From Rhizobium deserti (GTDB lineage Bacteria; Pseudomonadota; Alphaproteobacteria; Rhizobiales; Rhizobiaceae): a stretch of DNA of 64,000 nucleotides. The stretch spans positions 186,001 through 250,000 of the forward strand of contig NZ_SMTL01000003.1 in assembly GCF_004358025.1 (NCBI RefSeq), written 5' to 3'. The notes under the pieces were generated by a model. It saw nothing but the letters and a program-made list of their open reading frames with translations. It ran no database searches and was not told the DNA's origin. The stretch's first letter is position 1. Every line of letters starts with the position of its first letter. This document shows, piece by piece, positions 52,069-61,700 of this stretch. A program made the translations under genes and the position numbers.

Positions 52069-52637
52069 TAGGATGCTTTCAGTGGCCAGAAGCTGGGAAC
52101 TAAATGGATTTGATACTGAGCGAAAAGTTCTGCTGCAGCTAAGAGATGCGCTTCGACTTGATGATCCCTCATCCCATACCTACCTGATCGATTGGAGATC
52201 CTCCAAGTAGATGTCGGTGCGTGGAACTTGATTTCTCCGCCGATCCTGGCGCGCTTGTCTGTGGTAGACATCAGGAGCGACGGATGACCCAGCTTATAGT
52301 GACCCTTAGGCAATTCCGTCCCGCGGCCCATCGTGTAGATGAAGTCGCTATCTTCATTGATCACTTCTTCAACAGCAAACCACACATGGCCAACAAAATC
52401 GATTAGCCATAGGATCGGATGCACCCTATGAATGGCGCCAGGAATGAGGAGGCCATTTGTAGCGGTAGCTAAGTACTGCTTAATTTCGCCCGCAGTCTCG
52501 TTGCTCAACATCTGTAAGCTGGCAGGACGACAATGATACTCCTGCGCGAGAATGGGGCGTCCAGCCTCTAAGCAGGGACCATACTTCAGATCCAATTCAT
52601 CACTTCCGGGAGAGACTGCTGCATCCGTCGTCATCAC
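52068..52637 (-). CDS. Unrecognised cargo protein A of a two-gene cassette
   Basis: 189 residues: MMTTDAAVSPGSDELDLKYGPCLEAGRPILAQEYHCRPASLQMLSNETAGEIKQYLATATNGLLIPGAIHRVHPILWLIDFVGHVWFAVEEV, followed by IYTMGRGTELPKGHYKLGHPSLL and a basic end. The alternation of hydrophobic and His/Trp residues (GAIHRVHPILWLID) suggests a compact beta domain, but no known family could be assigned. First gene of the pair; lies between the integrase and the integrase relic. Confidence 0.55.
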   Translation of the reverse strand: MMTTDAAVSPGSDELDLKYGPCLEAGRPILAQEYHCRPASLQMLSNETAGEIKQYLATATNGLLIPGAIHRVHPILWLIDFVGHVWFAVEEVINEDSDFIYTMGRGTELPKGHYKLGHPSLLMSTTDKRARIGGEIKFHAPTSTWRISNRSGRYGMRDHQVEAHLLAAAELFAQYQIHLVPSFWPLKAS

Positions 52638-52699
52638 ACCACAATTGCATAAATAACTGCCGCTTTCAATAGATCTAACCGCACCACTGCTGCCTTGGT

Positions 52700-52883
52700 C
52701 CCGCTGTGGACGATTGAGCCGCCACTACACGCATCTTCCCCAGTATCCCATTCTCAGGCGATCTATACACTTCCGGTGTAGGGCCAGCATGACGCCTTCG
52801 ATTGGCGGTAAGATCCTTTTTTGTTGGTCCAGGCGCCTGTTCACGAAGCTGCAGCGTCAGCCACAAAACGGCTCGAGGCGTAG
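52700..52883 (+). pseudogene. Relic of a second integrase (3' end)
   Basis: This stretch aligns with 50830-51008 of the live integrase gene: GAGCCGCCACTACACGCAT parallels the nucleophile region, followed by TCTATACACTTCC, TGGTC and AACGGCTCGAGGCGTAG ends that match AATACACTTCC, TGGTC and GAACGCCTCAAGGCGTAG. The protein frame (SRHYTHLPQYP) is broken afterwards. It retains the active-site Tyr but nothing upstream. The spacing to attR is like that of an original integrase end. Confidence 0.75.
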
Positions 52884-52984
52884 CTACGTTCAATCTCGAG
52901 GGTTCTTCCTGCGGCAGAAGGATCAGTCGAGTTAGAGGAACAGTCGCCGGCTTAATGCCGGCGCCATGCAGAGCGGCCAACCGT

Positions 52985-53458
52985 TTACTTGAGGACAGGC
53001 ATGATGGGCAATTCCGCCTTGGCCTCCCACGAGATTTGGGAAACCAGCGAGCGGAAGTAAGGGTACGTGGCGAATTTACCGACCCGCTGAATATAACGCT
53101 CCTTGGCTTCGTCAGAAACTTCCGGAACGTTGCCATAAACGACCAAGTACCTGGCTTCTATCTTTAGGAGCCGCTTTTTGGCGACCTTCACCTCGGTTAC
53201 CCAATCGAACTGACCGCCCAGAGTACCGACCTCAGCTTCGTGGAAGAGGTCGCTCATGAAGCCCTCAAACCCCCTCACGAGCCTCTTTTTCCCTTCAGCC
53301 TCATCTCTCAGCGCCGAAAAGTATTGTGGCTTCACGTTGAACTTAAAATCAACGAGGCGTATATCGATCAACTCAGCGTCACGCACCAAGCCGTTATACT
53401 CGACGACGTCATCCGCCACTTCAGGTGCAGTGTCCTTGACTTCTTCGTCCTGGGTCAT
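52985..53458 (-). CDS. SecB-like chaperone of a toxin-antitoxin-chaperone module
   Basis: 157 residues. After an acidic N-terminus, residues 28-157 follow the SecB fold: EYNGLVRDAELIDIRLVDFKFNVKP (first strands), FDWVTEVKVAKKRLLKIEARYLVVYG, and the characteristic end FATYPYFRSLVSQISWEAKAELPIMPVLK, equivalent to the FPYARE...GGFPPL segment of SecB. A stand-alone SecB-like gene placed after a HigA-like gene with a 4-base overlap is the hallmark of TAC systems, in which the chaperone protects the antitoxin. The chromosome's own secB would be elsewhere. Confidence 0.75.
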   Translation of the reverse strand: MTQDEEVKDTAPEVADDVVEYNGLVRDAELIDIRLVDFKFNVKPQYFSALRDEAEGKKRLVRGFEGFMSDLFHEAEVGTLGGQFDWVTEVKVAKKRLLKIEARYLVVYGNVPEVSDEAKERYIQRVGKFATYPYFRSLVSQISWEAKAELPIMPVLK

Positions 53459-53937
53459 GCCGCCACGCGCGGCTGCCGAGGCGCAGGCTTACCGCCATTG
53501 TCGTTCTGCATCATTACTGGTCGCCGATCCCTGCAGCTGGAATTGATCGCGCGCATTAGCATTGCAGTAGTCGTTTCACGATCGGCACTACGTGCGACTG
53601 CCGACACAGAATCCATTGCCGGACGGGTCCATGCGCTTTCGTCCAGCTTCACCGCCATGCCAGCTTGAGCGTAGTGGGGCTGAACAGACTGCGACGAAAA
53701 GTGGCACTGAAGGCCAAGCCCAAGAAAAATCTTTGCAATCGTATCAATGGTCAGGTTTGCATCGTCGCTCAATGCCTGCGACACCCAAGCCTGGCTCACA
53801 CCCAGCTTGCGAGCAAGGTCCGCCTGGGACATGCCAGCATTGGCAAGCGCACGGAGGATTTCATATTGTGTATCGGCTTTCAGTTCCTCAGTTGCGAAGA
53901 CCAGCGCCTCTTCGGCATTGGAAGGACCAAATTTCAT
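53455..53937 (-). CDS. HigA-like antitoxin with extended C-terminus
   Basis: 160 residues. Residues 20-78 form a Cro/C1-type helix-turn-helix (TQYEILRALANAGMSQADLARKLGVSQAWVSQALSDDANLTIDTIAKIFLGLG). About 80 further residues, partly hydrophobic then Pro/Arg-rich (LQCHFSSQSVQPHYAQAGMAVKL), are much longer than in ordinary HigA proteins. In TAC modules such a tail (chaperone addiction sequence) makes the antitoxin depend on the SecB-like partner; that reading is inference here. Start 13 bases after the toxin gene; overlaps the chaperone by 4. Confidence 0.78.
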   Translation of the reverse strand: MKFGPSNAEEALVFATEELKADTQYEILRALANAGMSQADLARKLGVSQAWVSQALSDDANLTIDTIAKIFLGLGLQCHFSSQSVQPHYAQAGMAVKLDESAWTRPAMDSVSAVARSADRETTTAMLMRAINSSCRDRRPVMMQNDNGGKPAPRQPRVAA

Positions 53938-53950
53938 TCATGACCTCCAG

Positions 53951-54322
53951 TCAAATATAATCTGCCATTTTACGAGCGGCAGCCTCTAGCTTGTCGCGGT
54001 CGGCTTCGTTTTGTTTTTTCGCGATATCAACCTCGGTGACTACAAAGCGGTTCCCGATGACGCATCCATACGCGCGCAACTGCCACGCTTTGAAGGCGTA
54101 AACAGAAAGCTGGGTCCCACGTTTGTCACCCGTGGAAAACTTTCCTTCAAATTTGAGTTGTTCATTTGTGAGAAATTCAAACCCGTCATCGCAAAACTTT
54201 TGCATCCACTTTTGACAACGTGCGAGTTGCTGCCGGTCAGCTTTCTTGAGATGCCGTTCAACCTGCCCCGTCATCATGACGTCGAACTTTCTGCCGGAGC
54301 AAACTTTTATTAGATCGGTCAT
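53951..54322 (-). CDS. HigB/RelE-like toxin
   Basis: 123 residues. The segment QLKFEGKFSTGDKRGTQLSVYAFKAWQLRAYGCVIGNRFVVTEVDIAKKQNEADRDKLEAAARKMADY follows the RelE/HigB-type beta sheet with a C-terminal helix; basic residues in the sheet (K, R) would contact the ribosome and mRNA. RelE-fold toxins are mRNA interferases that cut translated messages. It is the first gene of the module (toxin first, as in higBA), behind the palindrome at 54340-54355. Confidence 0.75.
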   Translation of the reverse strand: MTDLIKVCSGRKFDVMMTGQVERHLKKADRQQLARCQKWMQKFCDDGFEFLTNEQLKFEGKFSTGDKRGTQLSVYAFKAWQLRAYGCVIGNRFVVTEVDIAKKQNEADRDKLEAAARKMADYI

Positions 54323-54339
54323 TCAATCCAGCCGGAGCC

Positions 54340-54355
54340 TTAAGTTATAACTTAA
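54340..54355. promoter_or_regulatory. Probable HigA operator palindrome
   Basis: TTAAGTTATAACTTAA is a perfect 16-bp palindrome 18 bases upstream of the toxin ATG. Its size and place suit binding of an antitoxin dimer over the promoter (TATAAC could serve as -10). Autoregulation is the family norm; direct binding is inference. Confidence 0.65.
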
Positions 54356-54552
54356 TCCTTGACAATGGGTGAATCAAGGAACTTCGTCGATTGCATGCGG
54401 GAGTACGGCGGAAGAATCGTAATTTGGATCGGCATATAACTAAGGACGAAATTGCATTATTGCAAATCCATCTCGTGCATAATCAGAGCAGAGACGAAAT
54501 GTTTATTTGGAAACGTCAGGTCTATCTGAAGCTTACATTCTCCTACCTTCAT

Positions 54553-54599
54553 CCTTGGTAAGGGAGAGGCCGAGAGTTCAAATCTCTCTAGCAGCACCA
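54553..54599 (+). repeat. attR, tRNA-Thr 3' fragment
   Basis: Perfect 47-bp repeat of the 3' part of tRNA-Thr (23787-23833), without the 5' half of a tRNA. It marks the right end of the element; chromosomal genes start again at 54669. Confidence 0.95.
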
Positions 54600-54668
54600 T
54601 TTCCTCATCATTTTGCTTGAAACCGAGTGCCGGTTTTCTTCGGCTGCCGCGATGACTTTGCAATCGCC

Positions 54669-55508
54669 CTACAGCGCCGGAGATCGCTCGTTGGTCGTAT
54701 CGTCGTCCCCGGCTGCATTCGCATCGGCGAGCTTCACGAACTCGACGCCTCTCGCCTTCAAAGCCAGAATGGCACGGGCAATGCCCTCGCCGGCTGCGTG
54801 GCTCGGCTGGTTGATGTGGGAAATCACCACATCGCCGTCCTTGGCCGAAGCTATGCGTCTTTCCGTCGCCTGTGCTCCCAGCAGGGAGCCGTCGTCGCCA
54901 TTCAACGAATAGCCGGCGATCCTGTAGCCCATAGCGCGGATTTCATGGATGGCCGACAGGTCGTACCTCGCCGTGGCGCCGCGGAACCACCGGGGCGCCG
55001 GCAGGCCCGCAGCCAGCATGGCCTCGGCTCCCCGCGCCACTTCCCGGCCGACAGCTTCCGGCGATCCCGCCGCAGCAATGCCATAGATTGCCACCGGCAG
55101 ATCCACAGCGGGAACATGGTTTTCGCCGTGATTTTCCACCTCGAACAGATCCGGATTTTGCAGGAAGATTGCCACCGCCTGCGGATTGCTGCGCAGCCAC
55201 CGCGCAGTGACGAAGATGGTCGCCGGCACGCTTTCGTGCACCAGGGTCGTCAGGATGCGCTCGTCGGCCTTGCCCATGCAGGCATCGAAGGTCAGCGCGA
55301 TCCGCGGCGCCTTGGCATTGCCGGAGCGGGAAACATGCAAATGCGGCTCGACCAGCTTCTGCGGCTGTGACGGCCGCTTGGGCGACGGCGCGGAGCCCGC
55401 ATCGGCGACAGGCGCCGCGGGCGTGCCATGGATGTCAGCGGCGGCCTCGGCGGCAACCGCAAACGGCGATAAGGTCAACAGGCCGAAAACGGCAAGGGCG
55501 CAGCGCAT
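54669..55508 (-). CDS. Secreted polysaccharide deacetylase family protein
   Basis: 279 residues with a signal peptide (MRCALAVFGLLTLSPFAVAAEA). The NodB-homology domain starts at RIALTFDACMGKADERIL (metal Asp in TFDA) and continues with the His pair in ENHGENHVP. The usual TFDDGP motif is changed to TFDACMG, a variant known from a group of alphaproteobacterial periplasmic deacetylases. Likely substrate is an acetylated glycan in the envelope. It is the first host gene after attR. Confidence 0.85.
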   Translation of the reverse strand: MRCALAVFGLLTLSPFAVAAEAAADIHGTPAAPVADAGSAPSPKRPSQPQKLVEPHLHVSRSGNAKAPRIALTFDACMGKADERILTTLVHESVPATIFVTARWLRSNPQAVAIFLQNPDLFEVENHGENHVPAVDLPVAIYGIAAAGSPEAVGREVARGAEAMLAAGLPAPRWFRGATARYDLSAIHEIRAMGYRIAGYSLNGDDGSLLGAQATERRIASAKDGDVVISHINQPSHAAGEGIARAILALKARGVEFVKLADANAAGDDDTTNERSPAL

Positions 55509-55620
55509 GAAATACTCGTCGAGTGCAAAGACACGCCTGCTTTAGCGTCAGAGGCTGCACGGCGCCATGCGTCCACCAACACTGCCGCCTTGCAATAACA
55601 TGTTGGCTAGAGCGCTGCAG

Positions 55621-56655
55621 CTAGAAGCGGACCGAAGCCAAACGGGTCTGAAGCGATTTCAAGTCTTCCGCCTTGCGCGCCGCCAGCCCCTTTTCCCAGC
55701 GGATCGCCGTATCGACAATCAGGTCGAGATCGTCGTGGCGGGGCGTCCATTCGAGCAGACGCCTGGCCAGCGTGGAATTCGCGACGACGCTTGCGGCGTC
55801 ACCCGGCCTGCGCGGTCCATAGCGAATATCGAATTTGCGGCCGCCGATCCTTTTCACCGCTTCCAGCACTTCGAGCACGGAATAGCCCTGTCCATAGCCG
55901 CAATTGGCGATCAGCGGCTCGCCGCCACGCCGCAGGTAGCTCAAGGCCCGCAAATGCGCGTCGACCAGATCGCTCACGTGGATATAGTCGCGGATGCCCG
56001 TGCCGTCGGCGGTGGGGTAGTCGGTGCCGTAGACATCGACGCCGCGGCGCTTGCCCAGCGCTGCTTCGCAGGCGATCTTGAGCAGATGCGTGGCGCCTTC
56101 CGTGGAAAGTCCGGTCCGACCAAGCGGATCGGCACCGGCGACGTTGAAATACCGCAGGGCCACGAAGCGGAAGTCATAGGCCGCGGCCGCATCCCGCAGC
56201 ATCAGCTCCGACATCAGCTTCGATTGGCCATAAGGATTTTTGGGGCAAAGCGGCGCCGTTTCCAGGACCGGAGTTTCGTCCTTCTGCTCGCCATAGACGG
56301 CGGCGGTGGACGAAAAAACGAAATGGCGGATGCCGGCGTCGACGGCGGCCGCCGCCAGAAAGCGTGTATTGCCGGTGTTGTTTTCATAATAGTCGAGCGG
56401 TCGGGCCACGGACTGGGGCACGACGATGGAGCCTGCAAAATGCAGGATGGCGTCGATACGGTTTTCGGCAAAGACTTGTTTCAGGGCAATCGGGTCGCCG
56501 ACATCGCCGAGATAGAATTTTGCTTCCGTCGGCACCGCCCAGCGAAACCCCGTCGACAGACGATCGAGGACCACGACATCCTCGCCGGCATCGAGCAGAG
56601 CCCATGCCATGTGGCTACCAATATAACCTGCACCCCCGGTGACGAGAACCGCCAT
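55621..56655 (-). CDS. galE: UDP-glucose 4-epimerase
   Basis: Interconverts UDP-glucose and UDP-galactose for exopolysaccharide and LPS synthesis. 344 residues from ATG 56655 (MAVLVTGGAGYIGSH); the 14 codons upstream are rejected since GalE begins at the Rossmann strand. The NAD site TGGAGYIGSH lies at residues 5-14, the catalytic S/T in SSTAAVYG and Y-x-x-x-K in NPYGQSK. Also has GTGIRDYIHVSDLVDAH. Monocistronic in appearance. Confidence 0.95.
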   Translation of the reverse strand: MAVLVTGGAGYIGSHMAWALLDAGEDVVVLDRLSTGFRWAVPTEAKFYLGDVGDPIALKQVFAENRIDAILHFAGSIVVPQSVARPLDYYENNTGNTRFLAAAAVDAGIRHFVFSSTAAVYGEQKDETPVLETAPLCPKNPYGQSKLMSELMLRDAAAAYDFRFVALRYFNVAGADPLGRTGLSTEGATHLLKIACEAALGKRRGVDVYGTDYPTADGTGIRDYIHVSDLVDAHLRALSYLRRGGEPLIANCGYGQGYSVLEVLEAVKRIGGRKFDIRYGPRRPGDAASVVANSTLARRLLEWTPRHDDLDLIVDTAIRWEKGLAARKAEDLKSLQTRLASVRF

Positions 56656-56804
56656 ATCGATACTTCCCTGCGCTTGTTGTTGTGCGCAGGGAAACACAGG
56701 CGATCTTCATCATTGCTTACCTTGGAAAGCGACGACGAAGTATATCGGCAAATACAGCTAAGGGCGCGCTGACAAGATCAGTCAAATTTTAGCCAACCGG
56801 CACC

Positions 56805-57974
56805 TCATAGGCGGGTGATATAGCCGGCCAGCCGCTCTGCGGCCTCCTCCATCTGCTTCGGATCGCGCAGGAAGCAGGCCCGCAGGAAGAGCTCGCCGCC
56901 CGGACCAAAGGCAGAGCCGGGAGCCAGGGCGACGCCGATCTTGTCGACGATATCCAGCGCCGCGCGCCGGCTGTCGGTCACGCCATCCACCTTCAGGAAG
57001 GCGTAGAGCGCGCCATCCGGCTTCAGCGTCTGCACACGGTTGGTGGCGATCAATGCGTCGCATAGTATGTCACGCGATTTGCGGGCACGGTCGATATTTG
57101 CTTCTACGAACTCATCCCCATCGTTTAGGGCGGTCACGGCGCCGCGCTGCATGAATTGGGCGACACCGGAATTGGAATACTGGATCAGGTTCTCGATCAC
57201 CTGGCCGATTTCCGGCGGAGCGACAAGCCAGCCGACGCGCCAGCCGGTCATTGACCAGTTCTTCGAGAAGGAATTTGCGAAGATGACGCGGTCGCCTTCC
57301 TCCATGACATCCAGGAAGGAGGGAGCACGAATGCCTTCCCCGTAATAGTAGCGGGCATAGATCTCGTCGGCGACGATCCAGATGCCGTGCTTGCGCGTCA
57401 GCGCCAATATGCTCCTGAGGTCGTCAAGCGTGGCTGTCCAGCCGGTCGGGTTGGACGGCGTATTGATGAACAGCGCCTTGGTCTTCGGCGTGATGACCGC
57501 TTCCAGCTTGCCGATGTCGAGCGCCCAGCGGCCGCCGGTGAATTCGAGCGGCAGGCCAATGGCGTGAGCGCCCGATATCTCGATTGCCGAAACGATGTTG
57601 GGCCAGGTGGGCGACAGGTAGACCATTTCGTCGCCCGGAGACGTGACCGCCTGCACCGCAAGCATGATGGCGTGCATGCCGGAGCCGGTTACATAGAAAT
57701 GCTCCTGGGAGAGCGACACCGAGAAGTGGCGGGCGTAATAATCCGAAAGAGCCTGCCTTAGTTCGGGAATGCCGCGCTGCCAGGTATAGAAGGTTTCCCC
57801 ACCCAGCAATGCCTCCGTTGCGGCCCGGTTAACAAAATCCGGGCTCGGCAGGTCCCCCTCGCCGGCCCAAAGGGGAATGAGCCCTTTGCGACCGCGAGCA
57901 TAGTTGATCACTTCAACAATTCCGCTTTCAGGAGCGGAAATGGCGCGGGGGCTGAGGCTGGCGAGGATCGACAT
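56805..57974 (-). CDS. Pyridoxal phosphate-dependent aminotransferase, class I/II
   Basis: 389 residues. The cofactor lysine lies in FANSFSKNWSMTGWRVGW, preceded by NTPSNPTGW and ADEIYARY, which bind the pyridine ring and carboxylate. The C-terminal YAFLKV and GSAFGPGGELFLRACFL complete the fold type I aspartate-aminotransferase family. The amino acid substrate cannot be told; aromatic or aspartate-like substrates are common. No obvious operon partners. Confidence 0.92.
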   Translation of the reverse strand: MSILASLSPRAISAPESGIVEVINYARGRKGLIPLWAGEGDLPSPDFVNRAATEALLGGETFYTWQRGIPELRQALSDYYARHFSVSLSQEHFYVTGSGMHAIMLAVQAVTSPGDEMVYLSPTWPNIVSAIEISGAHAIGLPLEFTGGRWALDIGKLEAVITPKTKALFINTPSNPTGWTATLDDLRSILALTRKHGIWIVADEIYARYYYGEGIRAPSFLDVMEEGDRVIFANSFSKNWSMTGWRVGWLVAPPEIGQVIENLIQYSNSGVAQFMQRGAVTALNDGDEFVEANIDRARKSRDILCDALIATNRVQTLKPDGALYAFLKVDGVTDSRRAALDIVDKIGVALAPGSAFGPGGELFLRACFLRDPKQMEEAAERLAGYITRL

Positions 57975-58093
57975 GGAAATTTCCTGTTGTGCTGCCCCTG
58001 TTTAGCCCAAAAACAGCGGAAGATCCCATGACATTCCGTGAGACGCACATCGATTTCCTTGATCGATGAGCTTCTTGTGCCTTGCTCGCACCG

Positions 58094-58525
58094 CTATCTC
58101 GTCTTGAGGATGTCGCGGATTTCGCTCAGCAACTGGATGTCGGCCGGGGGCGGAGCTGGCTTTGCTTCCGGCGGCTTCTTTTCCTCCATGCTGCGGAGCT
58201 TGTTGACGCCCTTGACCATCAGGAAAATGATGAAGGCGAGGATCACGAAATTGATGAAGACGGTGATGAAACTCCCATATGCGAAGACCGCACCCTGCTC
58301 GCGAGCCTGCGCAAGGGTCGGAGCGGTCACAGCGCTCGACAGGGGAATGAAATAGTCCGAGAAATCGAAACCGCCGCCGGTGATGGCCCCGACGACCGGC
58401 ATGACGATATCCTTTACCAGCGAATTGACGATTCCGGTAAAGGCGCCGCCGATGATGATCCCGACTGCAAGGTCGATGACGTTTCCTTTGGCGATGAAGG
58501 AGCGGAACTCACCGATAACGGACAT
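58094..58525 (-). CDS. mscL: Large-conductance mechanosensitive channel
   Basis: 143 residues. [48 protein letters not shown] is the MscL N-terminal helix and first pore helix; the second helix [29 protein letters not shown] and the C-terminal bundle ([12 protein letters not shown]) are present. Pentameric pore of the inner membrane that opens under osmotic downshock. Single gene. Confidence 0.97.
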   Translation of the reverse strand: MSVIGEFRSFIAKGNVIDLAVGIIIGGAFTGIVNSLVKDIVMPVVGAITGGGFDFSDYFIPLSSAVTAPTLAQAREQGAVFAYGSFITVFINFVILAFIIFLMVKGVNKLRSMEEKKPPEAKPAPPPADIQLLSEIRDILKTR

Positions 58526-58709
58526 GAAAAGCCTTCCACATGATTGGATCCGGATTGGAACAATATTAGCGCAGCTTGCTCATCTGGAAAGGCCGGATCG
58601 ATAGCTGAAGTCGTAAGGATATTGAACCTTTTGCTGATAGCGCCAGCGATTTCCAAGCCGCCGCTTTTCCCCTAGTGTCGCCGTGCCGCATTGTTTGCGG
58701 GGAGGAGCA

Positions 58710-61700
58710 ATGCTTCCAGGCTGGATCATTTTCGTTTCTGCCTTCGGGTATGTCCTGTTGCTGTTTGTAGTGGCAAGTTATGGCGACAGGCGAAGCCGGA
58801 TCTTCGGCGTGCCGAAGGCCGGACGTCCGATCGTCTATGCCCTGAGCCTTGCCGTATACTGCACCTCATGGACCTATTTCGGCGGCGTGGGTTTGGCCTC
58901 ACAGCGAGGGCTGGAATTTACCGGCATCTATATCGGACCCATCCTGGCCTTCACCCTCGGCATGCCGGTGATCCGCCGCATCGTCGATCTTGCCAAGGCG
59001 GAAAAGATCACTTCGGCGGCCGATCTCGTGGCGGCGCGCTATGGCAAGAATTCTACCGTCGCCATGATTGTCGCACTGATCGCGCTGGTCGGTGCCATTC
59101 CTTATATCGCGCTTCAGCTGAAGGCGGTGTCTAGTTCCGTCGCCGCCATGGTCAACCCCTCCGACTACGGGATCGGCAGCGGCAATCTCTACTTCGTAGA
59201 CCTGGCGCTGATCGTGACCCTGCTGATGGCCTGTTTTGCTGTGATGTTCGGCACGCGCCATACGGATGCCACCGAACATCAGGACGGGCTCATTCTTGCC
59301 GTGGCGATGGAATCGGTCGTCAAGCTCATCGCCTTCGCCACAGTCGGCCTGTCGGTTCTCTTCATCTTCTTCGACGGGCCGGCCGATCTCGTTACGAAGG
59401 CTTCTGAAAGCCCGCTGGTGACGTCGGCGCTGTCCTACGAAACGCCGCTCAGCCGCTGGCTCACGCTGATCCTGCTTTCCGCCTTTGCCATCGTCATGCT
59501 GCCGCGCCAGTTCCACGTCACCGTCGTGGAGAATCGCACGGCGCGCGAAAGAAAGGTCGCGGGCCTCCTCCTGCCGCTTTACCTCATCGCCATCAACATA
59601 TTCGTCCTTCCCGTCGCCATTGCCGGTTTGATTACCTTCGGCGGCACAGGCGATGCGGATCTTTATGTCCTGACGCTGCCGCTTGTCGGGCAACAGCCGG
59701 TGGTGACGCTGATTACCTTCATTGGCGGGTTTTCGGCCGCCACGGCCATGGTCATCGTCGAATCCGTCGCCCTGTCGATCATGGTCTCCAACGACATCAT
59801 CATCCCGATCTTCCTGCGCCAGAAGCTGATGACGACCCGGTTCGGGCAGCGGAGTGACTTCACCCACAGCCTGTTGAACATCCGCCGGATGTCGATCTTC
59901 GCCGTGCTGCTGCTCGGCTACGGCTATTACCGCATGGCCGACAGCCAGTCCGGCCTGGCTTCCATCGGGCTCTTGGCATTCGCCGCCATAGCGCAGGTTG
60001 CCCCAGCGCTTTTCGGCGGCCTGGTTTGGCGGCGCGCCAATGCGCGCGGCGCCATCCTCGGCATGTCCTTCGGCTTCCTGGTCTGGGCGTACCTGCTTTT
60101 CCTTCCAAGCCTCGGCGGTCCTGACAATTCCTATGTTGCGGCAGCCGTGCTCAATTTCGTCTTTCCCGGCACGACAATATTTGCCGGGCCCGAAACGGAC
60201 CCGCTCGTCAACGCGACGATCTTCAGCCTCACCCTCAATACGCTCGCCTTCGTGCTTGGCTCGCTGTCACGCAATCCGCGGCCTCTGGAAAGGCTGCAGG
60301 CGGGCATTTTCGTCAAGCGGCAGCTGCGGTCGCAATTTGCCACCCGCGGCTGGAAAACCCGCGTCAGCGTCGGCGACCTGAAGACCGCGATCGCCCGCTA
60401 CCTCGGGGAGGAGCGGATGCAGCGCTCCTTTTCCAATTACGAGAAGACCGCCGGACGGCGGTTCAGCGACGAACAGCCTGCCGATATGGCCATGGTGCAT
60501 TTTGCCGAGCAGCTTCTGGGAAGCGCCATCGGCTCATCCTCCGCCCGCCTGGTGTTGTCGCTCATTCTTCAGAAGGCCGAAGATGCCAGCGCCGATACGG
60601 CCTGGCTCCTCGATCAGGCCAGCGAGGCGCTGCAATATAATCAGGACATGCTGCAAACGGCGCTGTCGCAGATGGATCAGGGCATTGCCGTCTTCGACAA
60701 CTCCGAACGGCTGACAATCTGGAACCGCCGCTTCCGCCATTTGCTCGATCTGCCCGAACATGTAGGACAGGTCGGCTTTCCGCTTGCGGACATGCTCGCC
60801 ATCCTCGCCGAACGCGGTGATATTGCAGTGGGCGGACAGGCGGCCGTGATCCAGCAGTTCAAGACGCTCGATGCCCCCTTCTCGCTTGTGCTGCAACAAG
60901 GCAGCCGGATCATCGAAGTCCGCTCTAATGCCATGCCGGACCAGGGCATCGTCGCCACATTCACCGATATCTCGGATCGGGTAGCGGCGGACAAGGCGCT
61001 GAAACAGGCCAATGAAACGCTGGAGCAGCGCGTCGGTGAGCGCACCGGGGAGTTGATGCGCGTCAACCATGCGCTGGCCGAAGCCCGCGCAGCGGCCGAT
61101 GAGGCCAATCTCAGCAAGACCCGATTCTTTGCAGCCGCCGGCCATGACATCCTGCAGCCGCTCAACGCCGCCCGCCTGTATTCTTCCGCGCTCGTTGAAC
61201 GTATGGGGAATGCGGATCCGAATGCCGGTCTCGTGCGCAATGTCGATTCGGCGCTGGAATCGGTGGAAGCCATTCTCGGTGCGGTTCTCGATATTTCCCG
61301 TCTCGATACCGGCGCCATGCAGCCGCGTATCGCTTCCGTGGCGCTGGACGATCTGCTGAAGCGCATCGAAACCGATTACGCGCCGATGGCACGCGAGAAG
61401 AACCTCAAATTCGTGGTGATGCCGACCTCCCTGCGCGTTCATTCGGACGTCAACCTGCTGCGCCGGCTGATCCAGAACCTGGTGTCCAATGCCATCAAAT
61501 ATACGATCAGCGGCAAGGTCCTGGTCGGCGCCAGGCGGCGCGGCAGCCGGGTGGTGATCGAAGTCTTCGATTCCGGCATCGGCATTCCGTCCTCCAAGTT
61601 CCGCACCGTCTTCAAGGAATTTGCAAGGCTCGACGAGGGCGCAAGGACGGCGGCCGGCCTCGGCCTCGGCCTTTCCATCGTCGACCGGATTTCGAAGGTT

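Larger units (their letters stand above)
23787..54599. mobile_element. Defective prophage/integrative element in tRNA-Thr, ~30.8 kb
   Basis: Bounded by the 47-bp direct repeats. It contains a tyrosine integrase and an excisionase-like gene near the right end, a full set of siphovirus-type head and tail genes on the minus strand (28-48 kb), lysis genes and cargo at both ends. Genes for replication, a repressor, a small terminase and the ATPase part of the large terminase are absent. Along with the amber codon in the tape-measure gene and a frameshifted tail gene, this means it should not form plaques. Defective particle or gene transfer activity is also unlikely without a terminase. Confidence 0.93.

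Noticed and set aside
23787..54599. Intact, inducible phage
   Set aside because: Missing terminase ATPase and early genes, amber tape measure and frameshifted tail gene.
54457..54663. Short minus-strand frame across attR
   Set aside because: Made of the tRNA fragment and flanks; no coding character.
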